A stretch of 32,593 nucleotides of DNA, from NCBI GenBank assembly GCA_012517355.1, contig JAAYVD010000152.1, positions 1 through 32,593 of the forward strand, given 5' to 3'. The position numbers and the translations under genes were made by a program. The notes beneath the pieces were generated by a model. That model ran no database searches. It saw only the letters and a list, made by a program, of their open reading frames with translations, and was not told where the DNA came from. Positions within the stretch are counted from its first letter, which is position 1. Every line of letters begins with the position of its first letter. This DNA is from Candidatus Rifleibacteriota bacterium (lineage in GTDB: Bacteria > Muiribacteriota > Ozemobacteria > Ozemobacterales > Ozemobacteraceae). Below are positions 25,414 to 31,765 of this stretch, in pieces.

Positions 25414-25980
25414 TCAGCCGCTCCCACCCCCACCGGTCACCGGAAGAAGGTGCCGAAGCACCCCTAATGCTGTGTCCGTAAGGGTTTTCCGCCGAAACCC
25501 GTGAAGCAGGCGAAGAGGTATTGGCACGGCGGGCGCCCCGTCGAGACGAATCCCGGCGGAACATCCCAGCCAAACCTTGCTCTGGGAGAACACCTCTGCC
25601 CACCACGTTCGCCACCGGCCCAAGGTGCGGTCAGCAGCACCGCAGATTTCACCAAGCCGTTTCCGTCGACGAGGGGATGCATCGCCCACGAGCGCCGACA
25701 CCAGTATCAGGACGACGCCGACATACACCTTCCGCCCGAGGAACCGGAAGGAGGGTGGTGTGCGGCGCCGACGGCACAGATAGCAGCAGAAGCTGAACCG
25801 GCGGTCGATCCCTTCGTCAGGCTCAAGGCCCCACCCGCGGGGTTTTCGGGGATAGTGGGCCTGATGAAGAGGCCCATGGCAAATAGGGCATCCACCCTTC
25901 CGGGCTTCTTCGGCGAGATCCTCATCGAGGGAGAAAAGAAACTGGAAGAACTTCCAGTCGGACAGAAATCGCTGTAACAT
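25414..25980 (-). CDS. Zinc-ribbon accessory protein of the transposon
   Basis: 188 residues. The N-terminal part reads FFQFLFSLDEDLAEEARKGG, then CPICHGPLHQAHYPRKPRG and FSFCCYLCRRRRTPPSFRFL, giving two paired-cysteine sites (CPIC and CCYLC) as in a small zinc-binding domain. The C-terminal part is basic and helical (TLGRWRTWWAEVF), likely nucleic-acid binding. First gene of the transposon operon. The ATG at 25980 is preferred because AAGGAGG sits nine bases upstream; an ATG at 25989 is too close to it. I know of similar proteins beside ExeA-type transposases but no proven role. Confidence 0.75.
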   Translation of the reverse strand: MLQRFLSDWKFFQFLFSLDEDLAEEARKGGCPICHGPLHQAHYPRKPRGWGLEPDEGIDRRFSFCCYLCRRRRTPPSFRFLGRKVYVGVVLILVSALVGDASPRRRKRLGEICGAADRTLGRWRTWWAEVFSQSKVWLGCSAGIRLDGAPAVPIPLRLLHGFRRKTLTDTALGVLRHLLPVTGGGGSG

Positions 25981-26028
25981 GGGAACCATCCTCCTTTGCC
26001 GTGGGGTAGCAGCTACCGCAAAGAAGGA

Positions 26029-26071
26029 GAACCCCCCGGGGAACTTTGATCAAGTTCTTTTCGGGGGGTTC
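26029..26071. promoter_or_regulatory. Large nested hairpin upstream of transposon genes
   Basis: GAACCCCCCG (26029-26038) pairs with CGGGGGGTTC (26062-26071); inside, GAACTT pairs with AAGTTC around TGATC. TTTGATCA recurs at 26090-26097. It sits in the leader of the transposon operon and may limit read-through from outside or bind transposase. Confidence 0.5.
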
Positions 26072-26094
26072 ACTCTTTCCCGAGGCAAATTTGA

Positions 26095-26169
26095 TCAGAA
26101 CATCAGGTCGGCCCCGGGAAAACCGTGTTCATGCTCAGTTTCGGTCAGGGGTGGGATGCGCTTGGGCAT
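26095..26169 (-). pseudogene. Integrase N-terminal stub truncated by the transposon
   Basis: A 24-codon frame with ATG at 26169 and AGGAGG ten bases upstream. Its first residues, MPKRIPPLTET, match the typical start of tRNA-targeting tyrosine integrases with a DUF4102 N-terminus. The frame then enters the transposon end (26137) and stops at 26095. Its position, reading away from the tRNA 3' end 169 bases off, is where int lies in such islands. The rest of the gene is missing or moved. Confidence 0.45.
26117..26137 (-). repeat. Right terminal inverted repeat
   Basis: Minus strand starts TGAGCATGAACACG and ends TTTCC; pairs with 22494-22514 at 17 of 21 positions. Confidence 0.6.
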
Positions 26170-26204
26170 TTTGGGGATACCTCCTGTGCAAACATTCCTG
26201 GTCT

Positions 26205-26221
26205 CCCCAAAAGTATACCCA
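26205..26221. repeat. CCCCAAAAGTATACCC repeat near attR
   Basis: Shares CCCCAAAAGTAT with 11531-11541 region near attL, in the same orientation. An inverted relative, GGGGATAC, is at 26173-26180 over the integrase-like start. Candidate integrase arm sites. Confidence 0.45.
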
Positions 26222-26266
26222 AAAAAGCGGGAAATCGGCGGAAAACGCGGGACAATGCCGGACCTG

Positions 26267-26306
26267 AAAAAGCCGAAAGACCCGCATGGCTAGCGGGTCT
26301 TTCGGC
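26267..26306 (-). terminator. Rho-independent terminator of tRNA-Ala
   Basis: On the minus strand a 14-bp perfect stem (26272-26285 with 26293-26306, GCCGAAAGACCCGC) with a 7-base loop is followed directly by five T. It lies 32 bases past the tRNA 3' end. Confidence 0.85.
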
Positions 26307-26337
26307 AGATCCGGGAGGTTCCCGGACTTTTACTCGG

Positions 26338-26410
26338 TGGAGCTGATCGGGATCGAACCGACGGCCTCGACAATGCGAATGTCGCGCTCTCCCAGCTGAG
26401 CTACAGCCCC
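26338..26410 (-). tRNA. tRNA-Ala (anticodon CGC)
   Basis: 73 bases fold into a full cloverleaf: acceptor GGGGCTG/CAGCTCC (one G-U), D-stem GCTC/GAGC with AGCTGGGA loop, anticodon stem CGACA/TGTCG with loop TTCGCAT, five-base variable loop, T-stem GTCGG/CCGAT with loop TTCGATC, discriminator A. The anticodon CGC reads GCG codons. The CCA tail is not fully encoded (ACCG follows). Its 3' end is the attachment site of the putative island. Confidence 0.95.
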
Positions 26411-26421
26411 ATGGTCAGGGT

Positions 26422-26450
26422 AGTGTAGCGCATCAGGGGGGAAATTTCAA
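26422..26450 (-). promoter_or_regulatory. Promoter of tRNA-Ala, TTGAAA-N17-TACACT
   Basis: Minus strand: TTGAAA (26450-26445), 17 bases, TACACT (26427-26422). The predicted start is about five bases before the tRNA. The -35 overlaps the last codon of the upstream DUF362-like gene. Confidence 0.75.
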
Positions 26451-28006
26451 GGTGTCGGCTGCAGGTCGATGGGCAGGTCGGACAGCGGCCCGTCCAGCAG
26501 GGTGCGCAGGTCGGTCAGCAACGCGGATCGTTCCGGGACGCCGCAGAGGCGCCAGGTGAAGCGGGAGCGGCGCGGGTCGGCGGCCAGGGCAAGGCGGCAA
26601 AACTCGGCGTAGATGTCGTCGGCACGGGGGTTTCCGCCACGGAAGAACCGGTTGAACTGCAGCCGCGGATACCGCGAGCCGTGGGCCGCCACGTGCCGCG
26701 CGGCCACCGAGCTGACGGCCAGGGTGGCCGTCTCCTGGCGGAACAGGTCGCGCGCGAAGGTGACCGTCCGATCGCCCGCCGGGAACACCGTGTGGGGGCC
26801 GGTGTCCGGGCCGATGGCGGTGATCGAGGCGAAGCTGTCGCCCAGGTAGCCCACGATTTCCCGCCCCAGCAGCCGCTCGACGGCGTACGCGGTCTGCGCG
26901 ATCTTGCGGTGCGAACTCCGGTCGTGGGTCCCGACCACCCCCCAGGGCGAGGACTTCGCCTGCATGTTGTGCATGGCCCGCCGGCTGCCCATGCCCATCA
27001 ACCCCACCAGGTTCTTCACCGCCGACGAGACCGTCGACAGCACGTGCGCCTTGGGATGCGCCTCACAGAAGACCCCCGCGAAGAAGCCCCGCACCAGGGC
27101 CCGGGGCAACAGGATCTCCTGACCGGGATAATCGGCCAGCACGGGCGAGGTCACCGTCTCGAACGCGTCGAGCCGCTCGCCATCGACATCGGCGAGGAAC
27201 GGCCCGTTCTGGCCAGCGGGCCCGCCCGGCACCGTTTCGGCCACGAGGCCCCGGTCGAACACCCACAGCCGCGCTCCGCTGCGCAGAGCGGCGGCCAGGA
27301 TCCCGGAGGCGCGCATGTTGTCGAGGGTGTCGGGCGACTCGATCCCCGACAGGTCGCCGACCCAGGGTTCCCCGCCCCACTCCCTGACCAGCTCGGCCCA
27401 GGCGGCCACCACCAGCGGGTTCGAGACCGCCGGGTAGCCGACGACATTCCAAGACGGGGTGCGGGTGAGGCGGGCGAGCAGGGAAAGGATGAGCTTGACG
27501 GTGCTGCCCGTCAACTTCAACCCGATCACCCGCCGCGGCGGGGCAGACCCGCCGTCGACCGGGCCCGCGGCAGGGGCTATGCCGTGCAGCCGCCGGGTCA
27601 TGATTTCGCCCTGCTGTACCAGGCGGCGGTCCTCGGGCGTGAGAGGTTCCCGCAGCGCGTCGGCGAAGAAGTCCAGGAGCGATTTCGTCACCGCCCACAG
27701 GTAGCCGGGCATCTCGCCGTTGCCGGCGACCCGGAATCCATCAACCCCCGCGCCGTTGTTGTGGGCGATCTTCAAAAGATACCGCTTCGGGAACCGGCCG
27801 TTCCGGGTGGCCGCCCGGATCTGGCGATCGACCCCGGCCTCGACCAGCGCCCGCCGCACCGCCTCCTTGCAGGCCGCGGCCTGCGCGGCCGGGTCGGCTC
27901 CGGCCTCGCGGACCACGACCGTCACGACGTCGGGGGGCGCCCCCCACCCGCCGGAAACCGCCCCGATCAGGAAAACCGCCATCAGCACCAGGATCCGTCT
28001 CACCAT
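26447..28006 (-). CDS. Exported DUF362-like protein
   Basis: 519 residues with signal peptide (ILVLMAVFLIGAVSGGWGA). After an N-terminal helical segment, the DUF362 pattern is visible: VGYPAVSNPLVVAAWAELV, GGEPWVGDLSGIES, and later FCEAHPKAHVLSTVSSAVKN with NLVGLMGMGSRRAMHNM. DUF362 proteins are of unknown function, often associated with iron-sulfur domains; none is present here, and export is unusual. GGGAGG lies six bases before the ATG. It reads toward the tRNA and stops 37 bases before it. Confidence 0.75.
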   Translation of the reverse strand: MVRRILVLMAVFLIGAVSGGWGAPPDVVTVVVREAGADPAAQAAACKEAVRRALVEAGVDRQIRAATRNGRFPKRYLLKIAHNNGAGVDGFRVAGNGEMPGYLWAVTKSLLDFFADALREPLTPEDRRLVQQGEIMTRRLHGIAPAAGPVDGGSAPPRRVIGLKLTGSTVKLILSLLARLTRTPSWNVVGYPAVSNPLVVAAWAELVREWGGEPWVGDLSGIESPDTLDNMRASGILAAALRSGARLWVFDRGLVAETVPGGPAGQNGPFLADVDGERLDAFETVTSPVLADYPGQEILLPRALVRGFFAGVFCEAHPKAHVLSTVSSAVKNLVGLMGMGSRRAMHNMQAKSSPWGVVGTHDRSSHRKIAQTAYAVERLLGREIVGYLGDSFASITAIGPDTGPHTVFPAGDRTVTFARDLFRQETATLAVSSVAARHVAAHGSRYPRLQFNRFFRGGNPRADDIYAEFCRLALAADPRRSRFTWRLCGVPERSALLTDLRTLLDGPLSDLPIDLQPTP

Positions 28007-28602
28007 CTTCGCCTCCCGGGAAATCGGACGAGCATTGCCTTACCATCCTACCACAGGCGACCGGCATCCCCCGTTCACACCCTGCCGGAAATCGTGGGCA
28101 TGGGCGGGGGACACCATCAACCGATGGCGCGGGAGAGCGCCGGAACTGAAGCTGGCAGGATGCAGGAGAGGAACCGGAGCCGGAGAGAAACCGGAACAGG
28201 AAGAGGGCAGTGGAAGGACAGGAAAAGCCGAAGGGGAGAAATGGGAGAAGTGGCGAAAGGTGATGAGAGCTGGCGGAACGCAGGAGAGAACGGGAGCAGG
28301 AAGAAGACAGGGAAGGGAAGGAAAAGGAGAAGGGGAGAAACGGGGGAAGGGGCGAAAGGTGATGAGAGCTGGCGGAACGCAGGAGAGAACGGGAGCAGGA
28401 AGAAGACAGGGAAGGGAAGGAACAAGGAGAAGGAGAGAAACGGGGGAAGGGGCGAAAGGTGATGAGAGCTGGCGGAACGCAGGAGAGAACGGAAGCAGGA
28501 AGAAGACGGGGGAAGGGCAGGAAATGGGGAAGCAGGGAGGGGAAGGGCCGCCAGGGGCGCCGTGGTAGAATGACGGCAGCCTGATACCCGCTGGAGGTCG
28601 TG
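28007..28602. other. Long intergenic stretch with tandem repeats
   Basis: About 600 bases with no credible gene. Most is a purine-rich repeat tract (listed separately). A TAGAAT box near 28563 could be a -10 for the thioredoxin-like gene, without a clear -35. Confidence 0.6.
28150..28535 (+). repeat. Purine-rich tandem repeat, about 100-bp unit
   Basis: The block starting GCGAAAGGTGATGAGAGCTG recurs at 28253, 28352 and 28452, so the unit is 99-100 bases. Three copies are nearly identical and a degenerate one precedes them from about 28150. The plus strand is almost all A and G apart from a short CTGGCGGAACGC segment. There is no spacer diversity, so it is not a CRISPR array. Confidence 0.85.
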
Positions 28603-29142
28603 ATGAACCGCTGGTCGCTGCTCGTTTCTCTCCTGGTGCTCGTTTCCTCTTCCCTGACCGCTTTGGCCCAGGCTCCCGCCCCTGCCCCGGATCCCGCCGC
28701 GCCATGGCAGCCCCTGATCACCGACGGACTGCGCGATGCCGCCGGCGGTCGCGTGGAACTGGCCGCCCTCGAGGGAAAGATCGTCGGCCTGTATTTCTCG
28801 GCCCACTGGTGCCCGCCGTGCCGCGCCTTCTCGCCGAAGCTGGTCGAGTTCCGCAACGCCCATCAGAAGGACTTCGAAGTGGTGTTCGTCAGCTCCGACA
28901 GGTCGGAAGAAGACCAGTTCACCTACATGAAGGAAGTGAACATGCCCTGGCCCGTCGTCCCCTACAAGTCCCAGCCCGTCCAGGATCTCAAGGGGAAGTA
29001 TGGCATCCGGTCCATCCCGACCCTGATCATCTGCTCCCCCAAGGGAAAAGTCATCACCTCGGAAGGCCGCCAGGAGGTTTCCGACGCCCCCGACGCCTGC
29101 ATCGCCCGCTGGCAGGAGAAGGCCGCCGAGCTCGACCGCTGA
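28603..29142 (+). CDS. Exported thioredoxin-fold protein (nucleoredoxin/TlpA-like)
   Basis: 179 residues: signal peptide (SLLVSLLVLVSSSLTALAQA), Pro/Ala linker, then the redox fold with GLYFSAHWCPPCRAFSPKL carrying the C70-P-P-C73 active site, FEVVFVSSDRSEEDQF and the cis-Pro region GIRSIPTLIICSPKG. The CPPC motif and the SSDRSEEDQ text are typical of nucleoredoxin-type TlpA proteins. It would act as a periplasmic disulfide oxidoreductase. The ATG at 28603 follows GGAGG by five bases; the adjacent GTG at 28600 is less likely. Confidence 0.92.
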   Translation: MNRWSLLVSLLVLVSSSLTALAQAPAPAPDPAAPWQPLITDGLRDAAGGRVELAALEGKIVGLYFSAHWCPPCRAFSPKLVEFRNAHQKDFEVVFVSSDRSEEDQFTYMKEVNMPWPVVPYKSQPVQDLKGKYGIRSIPTLIICSPKGKVITSEGRQEVSDAPDACIARWQEKAAELDR

Positions 29143-29501
29143 ACCGACCGACAGGAGGCCGGAAGGGCCCCCCTTGCCGCCCCGGAAGGCGGTACGAAAC
29201 GTCACGCGCCTCGCAAGGGGGCCGGCCGACTCATGACGGATCCTGGAAAGGCGGGCAGGGAAGGCGCATGGGTTTTTCCGCATGGTCGGCTGACTCCCGG
29301 CAACAGCTCATGTTCCGGAAGGATTTCATGCAGGTCCCCGGGGACCGTCCGGGTACGACCTGATTCGCGAGCCCAGAACCAACAACGGCCAAGCGGCGCA
29401 TGAACCGATGCGCTCGGCCTAAGGCGGGCAGGGTTTGCGCTCGGGACGTGGAACCGGTATGCTGGGGGCGCTTTCCACATCTGCCTTGCCGAGGTTCGCG
29501 C
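29143..29501. other. Intergenic region
   Basis: 359 bases. No gene is supported. It contains a perfect 14-base palindrome GGTCCCCGGGGACC (29333-29346) and a promoter-like pair at 29435-29463 for the next gene. Confidence 0.45.
29435..29463 (+). promoter_or_regulatory. Promoter-like TTGCGC-N17-TATGCT
   Basis: TTGCGC (29435-29440) and TATGCT (29458-29463) with a 17-base spacer, about 32 bases before the predicted leader and ATG at 29502. Moderate match to consensus. Confidence 0.4.
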
Positions 29502-30887
29502 ATGATACGCCCGCTCCGCCTTTCCGCCATGATCCTGCTGGTCGTCCTCCTCGTGGCCGCCGCCGCCGGGGCTCAGACCTCCACCGCCGCCGCCGGAGCG
29601 CCGGCCGCCGCCACCCCGCCCCTGTTGAGCGCCGGGCCGGTGCCCGCCCTGCCCCCCGCCAGCTCATTGGTCAACCAGCCGCCCGCCTTCATGCCGCCTC
29701 CCCCGCCACCGCCCTCCGCCGCGGGAAGCCGCGCCCCGGCCAATCCCGGACCCGTGGCCAGCCCACCCCCGCTGCCGGTCAAGACGCCGGTCACCCCGCC
29801 GCTCCTGCCGCCGGTCCCGCCCGCCGCCACCGCGGGCCCCGCGGACCTGGCCAGCCCACCCCCACCACTCACCTCAGCACCCACCGCCCAGGTGGAACCG
29901 TCCGCCCTGCAGCCACCCGCCATGCCCGTCTTCACCCCCCCGCCGCCGCCCCCCTCCTATACCGGCGGCAGCACAGCCGCCTCGGGCTTCCCGCCCCCAC
30001 CGTCCTACACCGGCGGCAGCCCGACCACCCCGGGCTTCCCCCCACCCGCGATGACCCCGGTCCCGGCCGCCCCGGCCGTCCCCATCGTCCGCCCGCCGTC
30101 CCGCGGGGCGCCCGCCGCCACCGCCGGCCAGCCCTACCTCGCCCCGTCCGACACCGGCACCGGCTACGGCCAGCCCCCGGCCGTCCGCCGTTCCCTGTAT
30201 GCCCCCACCGGCCCCGAGCCGATGGTCATCATCCCGACCGCCCCGGGCATCCCGCCCAGCGTGCCGACCGACGGCATCCTCCCCGAGGCGGCCGCCAACC
30301 TGCGCCGGTTCACCCGCGCCGTCAGCGCGTTCCGCGACCTTCCCCTCACCCCGCGGAACGCGGCCCTGCTCCGCCGCATCCTGAACATCGCCCCGCTCGC
30401 GTGCAAACTGATCGGCCTCGTGCCGTATCCGCTGCCGCACTGGTTCCAGGCGGCCTCCACCGAGACCGTCATCCGCGACCGGTCGTTCTCCGCCTACGAG
30501 TACCGCCACTTCGGCCAGTTCCAGACCCGCCTCGACGGCTGGATCAAGCCGGTCAGCACCAACCTCCACCTCGACCTTCGCTTCGACGGCCGCGGCCGCC
30601 GGAGCCTCGGCATCAAGGGCGCCGTCTCGATCGACGGCCCGTTGTCGGGAACCCTGAACCTGTCCGGCACCGACCGCGTCGGCCGGCCCTGGACCATCCA
30701 GATCACCATGGATGGCCTGCTGCTGAACGACGACGGCTACCCGTCGGGCGGCTCCCTGCAGATCTCGGGGAACGACCCCCTGCAGCACCAGTACACCCGG
30801 GCGGTCACCTTCCCCCTGCCGGTGCTGGCCCCTCCCGAAAAGCCGCGTGACCGGCGGAGTCGCCGGTCACGTCAAGGGGCCGAATAA
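29502..30887 (+). CDS. Exported proline-rich protein with C-terminal domain
   Basis: 461 residues. Signal peptide (MILLVVLLVAAAAGAQT), then about 240 residues of Pro/Ala-rich sequence with PPPSYTGGS repeated, likely extended and crossing the cell envelope. The C-terminal folded region (about 260-440) begins LPEAAANLRRFTRAVSAF and continues with strands such as LHLDLRFDGRGRRSLGIKG and GTLNLSGTDRVGRPWTIQI, an antiparallel beta pattern. I do not recognise it. GAGG lies seven bases before the ATG. The 3' end contains an 11-bp hairpin (30847-30872). Confidence 0.7.
   Translation: MIRPLRLSAMILLVVLLVAAAAGAQTSTAAAGAPAAATPPLLSAGPVPALPPASSLVNQPPAFMPPPPPPPSAAGSRAPANPGPVASPPPLPVKTPVTPPLLPPVPPAATAGPADLASPPPPLTSAPTAQVEPSALQPPAMPVFTPPPPPPSYTGGSTAASGFPPPPSYTGGSPTTPGFPPPAMTPVPAAPAVPIVRPPSRGAPAATAGQPYLAPSDTGTGYGQPPAVRRSLYAPTGPEPMVIIPTAPGIPPSVPTDGILPEAAANLRRFTRAVSAFRDLPLTPRNAALLRRILNIAPLACKLIGLVPYPLPHWFQAASTETVIRDRSFSAYEYRHFGQFQTRLDGWIKPVSTNLHLDLRFDGRGRRSLGIKGAVSIDGPLSGTLNLSGTDRVGRPWTIQITMDGLLLNDDGYPSGGSLQISGNDPLQHQYTRAVTFPLPVLAPPEKPRDRRSRRSRQGAE
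30847..30872 (+). terminator. 11-bp hairpin inside the 3' end of the coding region
   Basis: CGTGACCGGCG pairs with CGCCGGTCACG around GAGT; it encodes part of the basic tail (RDRRSRRSR). No T-tract follows. Possibly a transcript-end or stability stem embedded in the gene. Confidence 0.45.
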
Positions 30888-30931
30888 CGGGTCGGGGCCG
30901 ATCGCAGGTCCGCGGCGAAGCGGACGTCGGC

Positions 30932-30976
30932 GCCTGGCGGGGGCGGCGCCCCGAAAGGGGGAGGCCGCCCCCGCGC
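30932..30976. repeat. GC-rich inverted repeat between convergent genes
   Basis: GGCGGGGGCGGC and GCCGCCCCCGCG flank an inner GCCCC-GAAA-GGGG stem, giving a long imperfect hairpin between the two convergent genes. It may act as a bidirectional terminator. Confidence 0.5.
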
Positions 30977-31057
30977 CGCGCTAAATGACGTCCCGCATGT
31001 GTCGCTTCCCCTCTCGCAAGATGACCGGGCCCGGCCCGGCGGTTCCTTCCGGAAAGA

Positions 31058-31438
31058 CTACTTCTTCGTCATCCACAAACCGTGCAGGTTGCAGTATTCC
31101 CGCACGTTGAAGGTGGCCGGCTTGATGGGGAACAGGGCCTCGGGCTTGTCACCCGGCTTGAGGTAGTGGGTGTAGCTCTTCTCGCCCGCGATCAACTGGA
31201 TCCACTCGATGTAGTGCTTCTCCTCCATCGGGTGGGTGACGCTGCCGACCTTGACCAGCAGGCCGTTGGCGGTCTCCTCGACCACGGGCACGTGTTTCTC
31301 CTTGGCCGCGTCGACCGTGTTCTCGACCTGCAGAGTCATGTTCTCGCCGCAGCAGACGGGGATGGCCGTACCGCCGTGGACGACCTCGACGATGTTGCCG
31401 CAGAGCTTGCACCGGTAGATTTCATGCAGTTTGGGCAT
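31058..31438 (-). CDS. dfx: Desulfoferrodoxin (superoxide reductase)
   Basis: 126 residues, standard length. The N-terminal desulforedoxin domain has C10-x-x-C13 and C29-C30 for the rubredoxin-like iron. The catalytic centre II ligands are visible: H49 (EKHVPV), H69 (THPM), H75 (KHYIEWI), C116 and H119 (EYCNLHGLW). It reduces superoxide to peroxide without making oxygen, a defence typical of anaerobes. GGAGGAA precedes the ATG. A near-consensus promoter is upstream. Confidence 0.96.
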   Translation of the reverse strand: MPKLHEIYRCKLCGNIVEVVHGGTAIPVCCGENMTLQVENTVDAAKEKHVPVVEETANGLLVKVGSVTHPMEEKHYIEWIQLIAGEKSYTHYLKPGDKPEALFPIKPATFNVREYCNLHGLWMTKK

Positions 31439-31473
31439 GGGTTCCTCCTCGTGGGGAATTTTCTGGCCTGGGC

Positions 31474-31502
31474 ATTATACGAAGGGGCGGACAGGGGGTC
31501 AA
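31474..31502 (-). promoter_or_regulatory. dfx promoter TTGACC-N17-TATAAT
   Basis: Minus strand: TTGACC (31502-31497), 17 bases, TATAAT (31479-31474). The predicted start near 31467 gives a 29-base leader carrying GGAGGA. Eleven of twelve consensus positions match. Confidence 0.85.
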
Positions 31503-31730
31503 TAGGGCGGATCCGCTATGGTTCAGGAAAGGGCGGAAAGCCGGCCCGGGTGGAGTCCGACCGGTGTCCTCCCGGATCCGGGGCCAGCAGCCATTCCGTC
31601 ATCGATCCGGCGGTTTTCTGATGAACAGTGGTTTCCGCAAGCCTCGACCCCCTCGACAGGTCAGACCGAGGCGGCCCGGATAACCGCTTCAGAGCTCATA
31701 GTACGAATCGATGGGTGATGAGGGGCCGGT

Positions 31731-31759
31731 TTGACAAGAGTCGGAGGTGGGACTAGACT
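31731..31759 (+). promoter_or_regulatory. Promoter TTGACA-N17-TAGACT abutting a start codon
   Basis: TTGACA (31731-31736), 17 bases, TAGACT (31754-31759). The expected start is at or next to 31766, the A of the ATG, predicting a leaderless mRNA. Confidence 0.7.
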
Positions 31760-31765
31760 GGAACC

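Larger units (their letters stand above)
22494..26137 (-). mobile_element. Four-gene DDE/ExeA-ATPase transposon
   Basis: About 3.6 kb bounded by 21-base imperfect inverted repeats (22494-22514 and 26117-26137, 17 of 21 matches; shared TGAGCrTGArCACG and TTTCC). Inside, all on the minus strand: zinc-ribbon protein, DDE transposase with Mu-type C-terminal barrel, ExeA/TniB-like ATPase and a small protein. This transposase plus AAA+ ATPase pairing is shared with Mu and Tn7/Tn5053-type elements. No target duplication is visible at the ends. Confidence 0.65.
25981..26337. other. Right island/transposon end region
   Basis: No complete gene. From left to right: a palindrome GGTAGC-A-GCTACC (26005-26017) just upstream of the zinc-ribbon ribosome site, a large cruciform (26029-26071), the right transposon end, an integrase-like start, integrase-repeat candidates and the tRNA terminator. 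Confidence 0.55.
11452..26357. mobile_element. Putative genomic island integrated in tRNA-Ala(CGC)
   Basis: The 20-base tRNA 3' segment at 26338-26357 recurs at 11452-11471 in the same orientation with 18 of 20 matches. Related CCCCAAAAGTAT-type repeats lie just inside both copies (11525-11546 and 26205-26221). The enclosed 14.9 kb carries typical island cargo: a CARF-regulated Dnd-like ATPase module, a mazEF pair and a transposon. A short integrase-like N-terminus starts 169 bases from the tRNA 3' end, the usual position for int. No intact integrase remains, so the island is probably immobile. Confidence 0.6.
31439..31765. other. Divergent intergenic region with two promoters
   Basis: 327 bases between dfx and the exported protein gene, with a strong promoter at each end (listed separately). 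The middle (about 31505-31725) holds no recognisable gene. Confidence 0.55.

Noticed and set aside
26681-28462. A 593-codon plus-strand frame
   Set aside because: Antisense to the DUF362-like gene and extended only by the purine-rich repeat; no recognisable motif.
28253-28535. CRISPR-like array
   Set aside because: Copies are direct tandem units with no unique spacers between short repeats, and no cas genes are in the window despite the CARF-domain regulator.
29333-29346. Palindrome GGTCCCCGGGGACC as a regulatory operator
   Set aside because: A single GC palindrome in GC-rich DNA with no promoter at the right distance; kept only as a note in the intergenic entry.
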